From the NCBI RefSeq assembly GCF_964340395.1, contig NC_135564.1, positions 11,748,391 to 11,812,390 of the forward strand: a stretch of 64,000 nucleotides of DNA, read 5' to 3'. Both the position numbers and the translations under genes were made by a program. Shown piece by piece: positions 25,329 to 61,368 of this stretch. This stretch comes from Glandiceps talaboti. Taxonomy: Eukaryota; Hemichordata; Enteropneusta; Spengelidae. The notes below the pieces were generated by a model, which was not told where the DNA came from, made no database searches, and saw only the letters and a program-made list of their open reading frames with translations. Within the stretch, counting starts at the first letter, position 1; each line of letters starts with the position of its first letter.

Positions 25329-25430
25329 CTTTCGTTTTACACAGATATAGAGAAAGCACCACGGCTAGAAATGTTGCGAAATCGAAAATTTTAGTCAAAA
25401 CACGAAACGGCAGCCTCTTTCCTCATTATC
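25329..25430 (-). other. Probable 5' noncoding exon of the RUSC-type gene
   Basis: On the minus strand a good donor (CGAAAG|GTAAGA) ends an exon at 25329. The acceptor at 23267 (CTCCCCCAG) opens the exon carrying the start codon, so an intron of about 2 kb separates them. The right edge (transcription start) is only estimated; the local sequence is richer in CpG than its surroundings and has a palindromic CRE just upstream. The exon contains no useful ATG in frame with the protein. Confidence 0.5.
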
Positions 25431-25444
25431 ATTCGGCCATGTTA

Positions 25445-25452
25445 TGACGTCA
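25445..25452. promoter_or_regulatory. Palindromic CRE (TGACGTCA) at the RUSC promoter
   Basis: A perfect TGACGTCA lies about 115 bp upstream of the donor of the noncoding first exon, inside the only CpG-richer stretch of this neighbourhood. CREB/ATF proteins bind this palindrome in animals. Its place near the inferred start suggests a core promoter element, but no TATA box or initiator was identified. Confidence 0.5.
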
Positions 25453-25801
25453 GAACGGGCAGCCTATAGGCTCGTTCGCATACCAGAAGGGAAATTCCAA
25501 GCCGTGGAAAATTGCTGTAATACACCTGTAACACATTGAATTATGATTACGGGTACTTATTATCTGAATTATAAATGTTAACACTCATTTTCAGAAGAAA
25601 GTTAGAAAAATAACAGATATTGTATATAGTATATTCAAATAGTATAATATTACCGATTTAAAGTTCTCCGACTGGATAGATAGCTCTGCAAGAGCTCGAG
25701 TTAAATCGCGGGCTTAATATAATACTTGCAAATTAAAAATTAAGTATGTTGACCAAGAATGAGATATCAATAATAAATATATTTTGAACAGCGTACGAAA
25801 A

Positions 25802-25839
<38 letters not shown>

Positions 25840-25952
25840 GCGTCAAACTGTACGTATACAATTGCTCCGAAGTTACCAAAGCTAAGTGTATCAAACTTAA
25901 CCTAAGCAACCGATCGAACGCAACCAAATTTAAAAACAACAACCACACAAAA

Positions 25953-25959
25953 AGCAGCT

Positions 25960-25990
<31 letters not shown>

Positions 25991-26010
25991 CAACAACAAC
26001 AACACAAACG

Positions 26011-26047
<37 letters not shown>

Positions 26048-26048
26048 C
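25953..26048. repeat. CAG and CAA trinucleotide microsatellite
   Basis: GCAGCTG, then CAG repeats running into CAA/AAC repeats with an ACACAAACG break. The apparent poly-Leu frame on the minus strand is a by-product. Confidence 0.92.
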
Positions 26049-26772
26049 TATAAAAGACAAAAGCTAAGACCTAAAAAAGAATTGCTTGGTTCTGGTTACC
26101 TCGACCCCACCTAGTTTTTCACGCTGACCCTAAATTTTTTTTAATGTATTCTAGAAAAAAAAATCGCAGAATTGTGCAGTCTCGCAAAAAAATAGTGGAT
26201 GCAGAAACTGGCATCAACTTAAAAAGACAATATAAAAATGTTCTTCCAATCTTAATTAATAGCTGTACATCTGATGAGAAGATAAAACGAAATCAGCAGT
26301 TTGTCACGTTTATAATTTGAGGGCGCACATGTGCAACACTGATACGGTATTGCATGAGATATTGGAATTTGATAAAGCATATCGGTAGAATTTTTACTGT
26401 TGTTATATAAGCTTTGAAATGTAGAGATATGAGTAACCGTGATTATAGGAAAAGTAGTGTACGTTTGCTTTGATAAAATACATTCAATAGATCGTATTGT
26501 ATTCTGAAATGCGCATGTCTATGCAACATCGCTACATATATTGAGGTCAGCATCTTGAGTGCCTTACCGCTGCTTGAAGTAATCCTACATAGTCTTGGAT
26601 ATTTTGGAAATACTATAATGATTTTGAATTATGATATTTCACCACAGAAAATAATCATTCAATCGATCAATCATTCAACCAAACAATAAATCAATCAATA
26701 AATCAATCGACCAATTAATCAATCAATCGATCGATCGATCGATCGAGCAATCAATCAATCAATCAATATGCT

Positions 26773-26850
26773 TGGAAGTCGGAAGTTGGAAGTCGGAAGT
26801 CGGAAGTTGGAAGTCGGAAATTGGAAGTTGGAAGTTGGAAGTTGGAAGTT
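26773..26850. repeat. GGAAGTY heptamer array
   Basis: Eleven head-to-tail copies of the 7-bp unit GGAAGTC or GGAAGTT, preceded by a long AATC/TCGA run. Each unit contains GGAA, the core of ETS-factor sites. No gene start is near, so a role is speculative. Confidence 0.88.
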
Positions 26851-27039
26851 CTCAATAAATTTACAACAACACAGTGATTTCTTGCAAAAAATATGACAAT
26901 ATAGAATACAACATTTACTTTTTGTGCCCCATAACTTCACTCATCTTCTAATTTTCCAAAATTCTTAAATTGCCTTCTTTCCTTCATGAACATATGAACA
27001 AACAAAGCTAACTTATATCTACTTGCAAGAAAATATATA

Positions 27040-27235
27040 TATCCTGGCCCATTAGGTATACAATCTTCCCATCCTGGCCTATATTTGGTATAGAGTAAAA
27101 CATACCATCCTGACCCATTTGGTCTAAATCAAGACTTACTATCCAGGCCCATTTGGTATACAGTAAAACATATTACAGTATACCAAATAGGCCAGGATGG
27201 TATGTTTTACTGTATACAAATAGGCCAGGATGCTG
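27040..27235. repeat. Mixed direct and inverted repeat, AGGCCAGGATGG core
   Basis: Several copies of the motif CCATCCTGGCC(T/C)ATTTGGTAT point left in 27050-27175 and its complement points right in 27180-27235. The GTATACAGTAAAACATA and TATGTTTTACTGTATAC pair forms a near-perfect palindrome. Family unknown. Confidence 0.65.
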
Positions 27236-28624
27236 GTTACATTTATTGCCATCTGTATCAATGCGATCTGTAGCCTTGACCACATTTTAATAGTCCTGGC
27301 TGCCAAATCTGTGGTGCCTTCATTTAAAATGGCCAGAACTCCAATGACCAAAATATGGTGTATATTAGAACTGTCATTACATTTAACCAGTGCTGGTGTA
27401 TTATTAATTATATCAATTCTCCAATACATCTTCAGGCAACAGATAATACTTCTGAATCTGATCTAAAGGTGTTGTCACTACTTATCTTTGAGTTGTAATG
27501 ACAAGACCCCCCCCCCCCTTGTGAAATGACATTTCCTCATCAGCTGAAGGAAGACGAGTATTGAGAAATAAATAATATATTGTATCTCATTACCCTCAAA
27601 GGAAGTTACAGTAATTGATTGCATTTTAACTTTGTATGGAAGTATTATCCGTAGACTAGTGGTAATTGTATCACACCTTAATCTTTAGGCAAGTTTAGCT
27701 GGCGTTAACACATATCGTCGAAAACACTCTATGACATTGACAACTACTTGACCGGAAGTGTGCTCTGTAGCTCAATGGCAATGCGCAGCACACTTGTAAT
27801 ATAATAAAAAATAGGGAATCATATTTCCGAACATAAACTAACCAGATACAAACTGACCTCATATTATGTTTAATTCTTGTTGGTTAAGTAGTGAACCTGT
27901 ATTCCCGTAGCTGCTATATAAATCTTGTGACTTGGATACATTTTAACTTAGAAGTATTTGTAAATGATTACGTTTTCTGTGGAAATTCAACATGGTCTGG
28001 TCGATAGAAGCATTGATTTTAAGGTACATACCGTAAAATGCTTATTCGTCATGTTTTCTAGCCGCTTTACGTGTACAACTACACACAAACGTACTTATTG
28101 ATGATTCAATCCACCTCATGTTGTACAATATTGAGAAGTAAGTCAATATTTATAACATCGTCTAAATACAGCTTGTGCAGTCTGAAGATAAATTTATTTG
28201 GCAATAGTCATATTTTTTTCTGATTCAATATATATTAAACACTAGCCATTTCCTTAAACTAAATATTGTATTTGCTATATTTCCTCTAACAACTTTCTTT
28301 TACAGTTACTCATATATATACCAATTAATTTGATATATGCAATGAAACTGGGAGTTTCAAATCGTTGCTGTATAATAGTTCTTGTCGACTTTAATATTTG
28401 CACACATGTATATTGCATGACACGACAAATGTACAGGAAAGAAACGAATAATACAATCCAAGATCTCATTACCAAATATTCAAATTTAATTTTGAGCATT
28501 TTCAACACAAACTATTACATATGAAAAAGAAAACCGATAAGACTTTATTATAAAACTAATCGTGTTAAACTACATCAAATATTAAACGCACAATATTTAC
28601 GCAATATTAATATAGTATTACATT

Positions 28625-28800
28625 AGGGGAAAGATCAATAGTTCAATGTAGGATAAAAAACTAAATTATTTTACTTTGTGCGTGGGGGGGGGGGTCATTT
28701 TAGTTCTCATCATATAAAAATGATTTTACTTTTAATGGACTCCACCCTCTCGGACCCCCCCCCCCCCCTTCTCTCGGTCACTACGCTCCTCTCAAAACAA
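28625..28800 (+). repeat. Relic of the TIR family found whole at 57049-58279
   Basis: It shares GATCAATAGTTCAATGTAGG, AAAAACTAAATT and a G run before TCATTTTAGTT with 58000-58060 and with 34655-34760. No terminal repeat is left. Confidence 0.55.
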
Positions 28801-29875
28801 AAACAAAACGAAACAAAACAACACACAACGAAACGAAATGAAACGAAACGGAACAAAACAAAACAAAATAAAGCAACAACAAAATTTCAAAGCTAAATGT
28901 CCATATCTAATTTATGCATTTCAACAAAATATAATGAATTTCAACATTTGGAACAGGAAATCAACAACTACGTATCATGACTCGTGTAACTTAATGGTAT
29001 ATAAGTTATAATGCGCAACATTTATACAATTATAAGCTAAATAACGTATATGTGTTTAAACAATATTTGTATGAGTGTACAATATTAATAGCTCAATCAA
29101 GACGTGGTGATGCTATACAGTTGAAGTAGCATGCCATTCTCTCTCAGGCCCAGAATAGCAGTGTTGAACTTCTCTCATGTGAATATAAATATAATGATTA
29201 GATTAGGCACATTGATAATTCGATGCTTACATTAGACATAGCATGTCGAAAATAAGAACAGAAGTGTGACTCGCGATGAGCATCGAAATTCTGTGTGTCA
29301 AATCAAATTAAATAAAAACCTTGCACAATTCAATGCAATCATGAAATCTTCACAGCTATAGCGACAACGTTAAGATTGTGCATCATTCTCATGTTTATTC
29401 TAACTTCATCATCTTTTTTGATACTCAAACAGCACAATATACCGTGACATGACATTTCATCCTTGATTTTGTGTTTCAACAGTGAACGACCCCATAACCG
29501 TGTCACTAGACCCTCTAAGCTGTTCGTTTTGTGTTGATAGGCGCATGATCAGAGGTTCGGCGTTTATTCTAGGCTATACAGTCATGGGTCAGTCTAAATT
29601 ACAAAATATTGATATTTTACATACAAACTTGTTATAAGAATTAATAATTCAAAATATTAATTTTATGGACAAAATAAAGATAAACATAAACTAATAAGCT
29701 TTCATTAATTTTCAAAAGTCAAGTAATCATCTAGGTTTTATGCTTGAAATGAATACATTATCAGTGATTTAAGATCTTTGTTAAGATGGTTAATTATGTT
29801 GGCAATATTGTAGATTATAATTTTAAAACTTTATCCCAAAAGTTAAAGTAATATTCAAGCATCTGTGCAATACCC

Positions 29876-30144
29876 CTATTCAAGTTCTACTTCTACTGGG
29901 TTGTCATATCCACCAGCAATCATGTTTTCAATCTCAACTTCTTCGACCTTTACTACTTTGTCACTGACACAGACTTCGTCAACTGCTTTACCATAAACAC
30001 CAACATCATCACTTCTGCCACTTCTCGTCTGGTACCGTCGAAGAATTGAATCAAATGGGAGACAGACAAGACCAGCAATCAATGAACACACACCATAAAA
30101 GTAGAAGGAGTTATTGTAATCGTTGGTTGTGTCATATATCAAGC
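29876..30144 (-). CDS. Transporter last exon (span 12 and C-terminal tail)
   Basis: This encodes LIYDTTNDYNNSFYFYGVCS and a cytoplasmic tail ending EVELE. The pattern D-x-T-x-x-Y-x-x-x-F-Y matches span 12 of monocarboxylate transporters. Acceptor TTCGTTGCAG; stop TAG at 29876. Confidence 0.75.
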
Positions 30145-31337
30145 CTGCAACGAATTATGTGTTGAGTATAGTTATATATAACATATATATAATATTAATC
30201 CAAGAAATTAGGTGGCAATAAGCCGTAACTTGGATGGAATAATTCACGCTTTTGCGATCTTCACACGGCAGATTCAGTTTGTCAAGGTATTTTTGTTCAT
30301 GTAAAATATTTGCAAATTTGTTGCGCGACTAGGTGGTCAGGACTAATCTACTTCTGTAAACTTCATTTCCCTCTTAATGCTAAGTGTTTTGAGACTGATT
30401 CATAATAAAATAGTTTTTAATAATTTGCATAAATGAACATTTTTAGACAACATTTAATTAGCTACAATCAATGTTTAGTAAGATTACTTACCGGCTAGTG
30501 GTGGGCCAATCAACACGCTTAAACTGGCAAACGGAGAACTTAAAGCTAACCCAGCCGTTAACTTGCTACAACCCACAACATCTTTCATCGACTGTGGACG
30601 TAATGTGAAGTACATGCCAGAAAACAACCCGAACAGTGAGGCATATATACAGGTTGTGATGTAGGAGTCGGCCAAAGAACTCATGACATTGGTTATTCCA
30701 AGGAACAGAAGCGACAATCCATAAAGCCTGAAACTTGTTAATGCACGACATGACAAATGTAAAATAATGTGTGGCATTAGTCTGCCTATTAGCCCAAAAA
30801 TGCCAAATATTGAACCAATTAAGGCAATGTCACGTTCAGAACCAACGTTTTGAGAATATGCTCGCGCTATCATATGTGCTGGTGCTCCAAAAAAACCGAT
30901 ACCTATCCCAAAGACATATCCAAATGTGAGCACTGAAAATGATGGGTATGTGCTGAAGAGATCGAAATCCCATACTCTACGCAATCTTCTCAAGGAAAAT
31001 TTCTTGTCAAGCGACTGTTCCTCTTTTACACCTGTATCAGGCAAACCTTTATCAACAGATTTCTTCCCCCTTATGTCAATGTTTGCCTCTGCTATTTTCA
31101 CATCCGGTGTTTTGAAGAGTGCTCCACAGACACACAAGTTTGCATTAATGGCAGCAAATGTAATAAAGGCCCCTCGCCATCCATATGAGTGGATGAGTAG
31201 TTGCCACACTGGAGTGAATATTAGAGTTCCTATTCCAGCACCACATACTGCAAGCCCATTTGCGACACTGTATTGCTTCTGTATGTAAAGCGCAATGATC
31301 CCAAGTTGCGGTGTCATGATAAGGCCATATCCACATC
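29876..31337 (-). CDS. SLC16-like MFS transporter, 3' part only (two exons)
   Basis: Exons 31337-30492 and 30144-29876 join in frame through a split glycine codon (GCCG|GTAAGT to TTGCAG|GC), giving about 370 residues. The piece starts CGYGLIMTPQLGIIALYIQK, which corresponds to span 4 of monocarboxylate transporters, followed by NGLAVCGAGIGT, a long charged loop between spans 6 and 7 (KTPDVK to KKFSLRRLRRVW), and the C-terminal six spans ending IGPPLAGLIYD. The tail has four Val/Glu-rich turns and no known sorting motif. Family members move lactate, pyruvate or other monocarboxylates by proton symport; the substrate here is unknown. The first 100-130 residues, with the span-1 PDGGWGW motif, were not found between 31340 and 32897. 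It may be a partial gene copy, or exons may be too diverged to see. Confidence 0.72.
30492..31337 (-). CDS. Transporter exon with spans 4 to 11
   Basis: This 846-bp exon opens on a split codon after GTATGTATAG|GA. It holds NGLAVCGAGIGT and SYGWRGAFITF, both typical of SLC16-like proteins in spans 5 and 6, then the cytoplasmic loop and spans 7 to 11. The frame is intact and the composition is coding-like throughout. Confidence 0.75.
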
Positions 31338-31631
31338 CTATACATACAATACAAAACGTTTTAAGATAAAATGTATTGGGTCCAACAAATTAAAGGTAAT
31401 AATAGCTGACGCACTGGGAGTAACCCTTCCAAGAGCTTAAAGGTGATTCAAAATGCTCACAATGACTATTGCTATTTTGCTAGACGACATGTTAGTGAAA
31501 CGTATTCTGGTTTTTAAACTTTAAAAAGCGTCTGCAAACACCTTAAAATGACCTTTTTTCAGTCAGTTCCCTTCGGATTTACTTCGAGAGTTTTCGGGTA
31601 TTTCCGGTCCCACCTAGACCACGGGATTTTA

Positions 31632-31639
31632 TGACGTCA
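31632..31639. promoter_or_regulatory. Second palindromic CRE (TGACGTCA)
   Basis: ATGACGTCAT lies about 295 bp upstream of the first visible transporter exon. It could be a regulatory site for that gene, but the region also looks like part of a dispersed repeat, so it is weak evidence for a promoter. Confidence 0.3.
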
Positions 31640-32179
31640 TAATGAGACATGGTTAGCACGTAGCCTATGACGAGCGTAGTCAATAGGTGAATAAAACTCA
31701 ACAGCATTGTGAAAAAATACATTACTGGTGGTTGTAATAGACATCAGTAAACAAAAACTACAGTCTACATGTCTTATTAACCAACATTTACTGATATTTA
31801 CTCACACTTCCTGACTAATTGTCAGTGTATGTGGGTATAAATGCTAAAATATTATGTCCCCATATCATGGCAAAATAAACTACAGCTGTTTCAGAACTAG
31901 ATGATTACTAATTAAGTTCATACTGTACTGGCTATATACTATCCAGTATAGTGCTGACAAAATGATAGCCTTGAAAATAAATACATTTTAATACCAAGGA
32001 AATATAATATTATGATCTGCTGACAACATTGTACTCATAGTATAGTCACTCAGTGATGGATACTCGATTTAACATATTCCCAGGAGATGTAAAATTTTCT
32101 GTGTCTGTACTATAGAAGTCCTAACTACAGAAACTGATGTGCTTCTGAATTTGTTTTTCAATTTTGGCCAATTTAGTTA

Positions 32180-32275
32180 GTAGGGGGTCGGGGTAGGGGG
32201 GTGTCTGAGGCCTAAGTCTAATTTTTTTATCCTGCATTGATCTATTGATCTCGCCCCTTTTACGAATTGAGCGGA
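32180..32275 (-). repeat. Relic of the TIR family found whole at 57049-58279
   Basis: On the minus strand it reads AGATCAATAGATCAATGCAGG followed by AAAAAAATTAGACTT and a run near CCCCCCTACCCC, the same order as the relics at 28625 and 58000. Confidence 0.45.
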
Positions 32276-32743
32276 GTCATTGACCTCAAGTGAAAATTAA
32301 GCAAACAAGTCTAAACAAGTTGTTTTTCATGAATGCACTTTATCAATAGATATAAATCATGAAGTGATATATATCTTTCTCTATCATCTCTAATTTGACT
32401 TTTTAGGAATTTCCAAATACTGTTATTTGTTAAAACTGCACTGGTTATTTTTTTTTTATAACAGGATTATTATTGTTTCGCTCAGACAACCAACAATATA
32501 TTCAGTGAAACGTGTTAAAATACGAATAATTATACATTGTATATGTTAATTAGAGGTAGATTGAAGTAGTAGCAAGTTTCATCATTCATTGGGAGTGCTG
32601 AGTTTAGGGCGTGGACATAAAGATCAATTTTATTGGCCTTATACATTTACCCAGAACTCAGAAACTAACCAGGGAAAGAAGGAAAAAAGTTTTACATCAC
32701 CACAAAAATCAGTCAATTGATCAATATCACACAAAAAGTAAAT

Positions 32744-32749
32744 TTTATT
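32744..32749 (-). promoter_or_regulatory. Probable poly(A) signal of the XDH/AOX gene
   Basis: AATAAA on the minus strand, about 150 bp beyond the TGA at 32898. It is the first canonical hexamer downstream of the stop that I noticed. Confidence 0.4.
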
Positions 32750-32897
32750 TCACCACAAAAAATAATCATTCAATCTATCAATCATGCTCCAAATAATCAA
32801 TCAATCAATAGATCGATCGATCGATCGACCAATTACACGCTCGCTGCCCCCTCTGGTATAACTTCAATAACTTCATCAATCCTTTAGATTCACGGTG

Positions 32898-56756
<23,859 letters not shown>

Positions 56757-57048
56757 GGCGGTAGTCTTCACCTATGTACAATCAGTGTAAATATACTATA
56801 TTTACAGTTTTGTATTTTTATATCAACATATATATCAACAGCTTGACACCTTCTATCAATTATAATGATCACGTGTGTGTCATTGGCCAACCAGAGGCAA
56901 GGGTCAGACAGAGGTCAAAGCTGGCTTGCCTAATTTTTATTTTGCCCTGTTCGCCGGCAGATAAGCTATGGAGCCCACACAAATATAGGGGTACATGAAT
57001 ATTTGCTAATTAGATATGGTAATTAGGTGCCCATGTACATGTCCCTTA

Positions 57049-58279
57049 GGGAGCGATCAGATTTTACGGCCGGGGGGGGGGTCACCTTAATTTGGGACTC
57101 AAAGAAGGGGGGGGGGGGTCATCATTTTTATGAAGTGAATAAAAGGGGGTCACCTTGTTTTCAACTAAACAAAATCATGAGCCACGCTCCTGTACTTAAC
57201 TTATGTTCATACATTTAATATCATAACTAGGCCAAAGCCCCTAAGCTCGCACAGCTGGGTAGATTCATTTGTGAGCGGCTGCCTCACGATGATATCATAG
57301 ATAGCGCACTCAGCGTGGAGATTGCACTTCGTACATAGAACGCGCATGCGTAGTCATTGTACCACAATGCATCCTTGGGTAAAACCACCAAAAAAAACAT
57401 CGCATGGTATATAGGACACGCATGCGTACTAGTCATTGAGCCGCTATGCTGCCGCTTGCGGGCGCTGTGCGAGTTATTAAACAAAAAATGTACGTGCATA
57501 AAATGAACCATAAACAAATAGCTATAAATATACATTCAAATATAACAAAAACTCTGTCTCTTGATACATCCAATGCATACGGTATGGCATCACAACACTG
57601 CACCATAGCCACCTTAAAGCAACAGTTATTTGTTAGAAATGACTTCTCGCTATTGCATGCCATGAGTTGCATTGTGTCATCTTGTGGTAGAAAAACTTGC
57701 TTGTGTAGCTGTACATATAACACATAAGAAGTGAAATACCTTAAGATTGACTGGCTCTAAAATCTGTTCCTTCATTGATCTGAACATGTGGAATTGTGCA
57801 CAAACATAACCAATTTAGGATAATTTGAAATAATATGTGGCAAACATTGTGACTGAAAGTGCCTGACCCAGACTGTGTCTAGATATTGGATATTCAATGT
57901 CCACGTATATAGTTAGTCTAGTTCCTATATATTTTTTGTACATCTATTGTATGATAACTACAATCATCTCCATTAGAAGTCCCAAATTGATTTATGGTTG
58001 AGATCAATAGTTCAATGTAGGGTAAAAACTAAATTCTTTTAGTGTGGGGTGGGGGTGATGAGAGAAGGTCTTTTATAATGAAATCTGTTTTGTACCCCAA
58101 TACAAACAATTCTAAAAATGTCAGATTGAAAAATGGGAAAAGAATTGTTATGCATGGCACTAAAATACATTTATTGTGCCAATAAAAGAGCTACTTTAAT
58201 TGCAGGGGTCACTATTTTTAAGTACAACATGAACAAAAAGTCACCGGCCCACCCGCGGCCGTAAAAACTGATCGCTCCC
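57049..58279. mobile_element. 1231-bp non-autonomous TIR transposon, TTA duplication
   Basis: Terminal inverted repeats of 24 bp (57049-57072 and 58256-58279; GGGAGCGATCAG then TTTTACGGCCG) match at 23 of 24 bases, and TTA flanks both ends (57046-57048, 58280-58282). Subterminal G runs alternate with GGTCACC. A 3-bp TTA duplication is the PIF/Harbinger habit. No transposase frame is present. It lies in XDH/AOX intron 1; relics of the family are at 28625, 32180 and 34655. Confidence 0.8.
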
Positions 58280-60424
58280 TTAGGTGGAACATGGCAGGTC
58301 CATGTATGAAGTTACCAACTTACTTACTTGCCAACTTTCAGACCTATGTATAACACAAAGCATTCTCACATCTTCCCGCCATAATGATAGTTTCAGGTTT
58401 TTTGTCCAACCAAGAATATATTATCAATGTCAGCTTTTAAAAAATAAATCCCTCGTGACAAGATACATACATAGGCCCGCCAAGTTTATTATGTTTAACC
58501 ACAGGGAGGAGCAAGCGTGTAATTAACGGATTGATTGCTTGATCGATCGATTTAATGATTGATTTATTATTTGGTTGAATGATTGACCGATTGAATGATT
58601 GATTATTGTGGTGAAATGTAACTAGCTTTAATTCCGCAATTCATTTTGAAGCGACAATTTGCTATGGAAAGGATGGCCTTGAATTTGTAAACAGAGCTGT
58701 ACCTTCGATATCAAAATCCAAACTTCAATTTCCATTATAATAATATAACAATGAGAATCCACTGAGTTCACCTTGGGTTCCGACATAAAGGAGGGCCATA
58801 AATTTTTTGGAAGTTGGGTAAAGAAAATGATTAGTTTGTTGCGTTACTTATTTGAGAAAGCACCATCCAAATTTTTATTTTATTTTCAAGTTTTTTTTTC
58901 CTTTGAATGTGACATCTTTTCGGCAACTACTTTGAAAGATACGACATTAGGTCAGAAAAAACGAAAAAGTTGTTCAACCTATAGTCTACCCATATATTAA
59001 TTTGTTTTGGTGATGGGCAATATATCATCATGCGGGCTTCGCATGTCAGTAAAATGCACACTTTGTTTCAAAATTAAGGATATTTCTTTATATTTTATGA
59101 ATAGTACATTTAACAATATACATTTGAGTCTATTCCAAATTATATAATATCTTAATTATGCAGTGGTTTACTTGGCTCTAATGATGCATACAAGCATGAA
59201 TTGAGATTAAAGTATAAGCTGTTGCATATCCAATGTGCACTAAAAAGAATTGAGCAAAAGTTTACGACCCTGGGAGTCATTGGGCCATCAAAAGTCTGAA
59301 AGTCTTAAAATGTTTTGCTCTTTATTCGGGATTTTTTGGAACCAAATCAAACTTCAGGAGAAGTCATTTATCAAGTGCACATCCGCAAAATATCTTTCAG
59401 CTTTGCCACAACAAAATACACTTCCAGATAATATGTAATGCATAGCATAATTGTTTCAATTCTGGTATTTTATTACCATATTCAAGCATTGTAAGACTTT
59501 AAATTATGTTGTGATATTTTATGCCTCTAAATGGACTCCTACACTGTCTTATTTTCAATTTTTTTCACCTTTGGAGTAGACTTCTTCCAAACATTAGCAA
59601 TCAAGGTGATAATTGTCTTTCTCCCAAAAAAAAGATGGAAGGTGGCTGGGTAAGTACCTCCCTGTACAGGTTAGAGCTAATTAGAGACATCTCCTTATGT
59701 ATGCAAAATCCACATTCTGTGTAAAGTAATCTCGTTCGGAGTATTATTGTAGTTGGCTATCACTATTATTTTATTTCATATATCATTGTACCATATAATT
59801 TTATATCTACACTGTAGTGCAGGTGACATAAGGGATGGCTAAAATAATGCTTGCGTTTCATTTGGCGGGGCTTAACATTTTTTGAGAGGAGCAACAACAT
59901 TTGTTTAACGGTCCGTAAATTGTGTACATTTCCTAACTGTAGCTATGCAGACAAATTGCATGAGATAGTATCGAGATGACTGAATAAGTTCTATCTAAAC
60001 TCGACCTGAAATATTTTTCAATATGGTTTGTTTTATCCTTGTCAAGCATTGTGAAAAAATAAATCGGCCATCGATCTACCTACCCAATGTGATGGGTTAG
60101 GTAGCCCATTGACCAGCTTTTTTATTTTTTCTGGCCTTACATATGATATTTAATTGCGTATGCTGAATATATATTATGTAAATTGCATGCAAATGCCTGT
60201 AAATTCAAGTCCATGTCTCCTATCTGGTACACCAATATTGTAGTTGGACTGACGGTAGATTTATTCACAAGTTCACATATGTAAATTAGCCACCTTTCTA
60301 AATTTTAAATGCATGATTGCACCAAGACAAAGTTCTATCCCCCTGGCAATTTGGTCAGGCTACGGTCCTGTAAAACGTAGCAAAAAGGCGCGAGCGACTG
60401 CCGACAGTTTACAAATTTACATAC

Positions 60425-60620
60425 CTTGTCGTGGAATTCTTCGTACTTGATGGTGGGTGTCACTGTTATTGAATGTATCGTTTATCTGATGAAACGATGG
60501 TGGTTTAAGGTCATAGTTGAAGAAGTTTGTTTAGAAATTGGTTGTTACCGAAGTCTATGCACACGATATACGTCGACTTCATACCAACTGTAGTCCTTAC
60601 TAAAACTACCTAGATTTTAT
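60425..60620 (-). other. Possible 5' noncoding exon of the XDH/AOX gene
   Basis: A donor (GACAAG|GTATGTAA) at 60425 could splice to the acceptor GTACATAG at 56772, 15 bp ahead of the start codon. The right edge is a guess. An alternative is that transcription starts inside the exon with the ATG. Confidence 0.3.
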
Positions 60621-61368
60621 GATCCCATCGTACGCAATGCTGGCAGCACTTGAACTCAATATTCGTTATTGATTGGTTATTGTTCCTTAGTCTGGCTGTT
60701 CTATCTATTGCCATGTCGGAAACGCCTCGGTAAAACCATTGAAGTTTAACGTGGGTTATACTTCCATGGTAAAACCAAACTACGGATAACCCGAGTTAAT
60801 CAATAGGCAAGTTGGGTTGTTGACAATCTCTAAATCTGTTTGCAATGTCAACTGTAATAGGATGATAAAAGTTGTAACAGCTGATAACGTCCCTTGACTC
60901 AAACGATTCACTCCTTGAAAGTAACCCAGCACTCGGAACTACAGTTTTTCTCGTTCCATAGTTAGTTAAATACTTTTTTTGAAAAATTAAGCACAGAGGT
61001 ACTTAAATAGCAAATTCCCATATCTGATGCCATATACCACATCCTAATGGTATGATCGCGATCGGATCGTGACCTGTCACCCAAGCCAAATCGTGACCTT
61101 CACCCAAGCCAGTTGTGCCTCGCGGCGGAGTAACACACTCATTATAGTACTTGCACACATTCGGTCGACAGCATTTCACTCTTGACCTATTGTACCTGTA
61201 CCAGCGGCAACTCAGGCTTATCAGATGTAATTACAAAAAGCAAACACTTAGTTATGTTAGTTAGTTATGGTAATGAGCTGATAAAGATTGATAAGAAATT
61301 GCAAGAATTGCACTTTGCTGGTAAAGGCGATGATCCCCTCATGAGAAGCATCCACCGGCCATGTTTGA

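Larger units (their letters stand above)
25453..29875. other. Intergenic stretch between RUSC promoter and transporter 3' end
   Basis: No coding exon is supported. It holds an A run (25807-25837), CAG/CAA repeats (25953-26048), AATC and TCGA runs (about 26690-26768), a GGAAGTY heptamer array (26773-26850), an inverted repeat (27040-27235) and a TIR-family relic (28625-28800). AATAAA on the minus strand near 29563 could be the transporter poly(A) signal. Confidence 0.6.
31338..32897. other. Stretch between transporter and XDH/AOX gene, no exon found
   Basis: I read both strands for the missing N-terminal transporter exons (PDGGWGW-like span 1, span 2 and 3) and found nothing convincing. It contains a TIR-family relic (32180-32275, minus), AATC/TCGA runs (about 32790-32830) and the likely poly(A) signal of the XDH/AOX gene. 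Confidence 0.55.

Noticed and set aside
27764-27800. A tRNA-like TGTAGCTCAATGGCAATGCG with an A-box pattern
   Set aside because: No B-box or closing stem follows, so it is neither a tRNA gene nor a clear SINE head.
30926-31288. Plus-strand frame of 120 codons
   Set aside because: It is antisense to the transporter exon and has no known domain.
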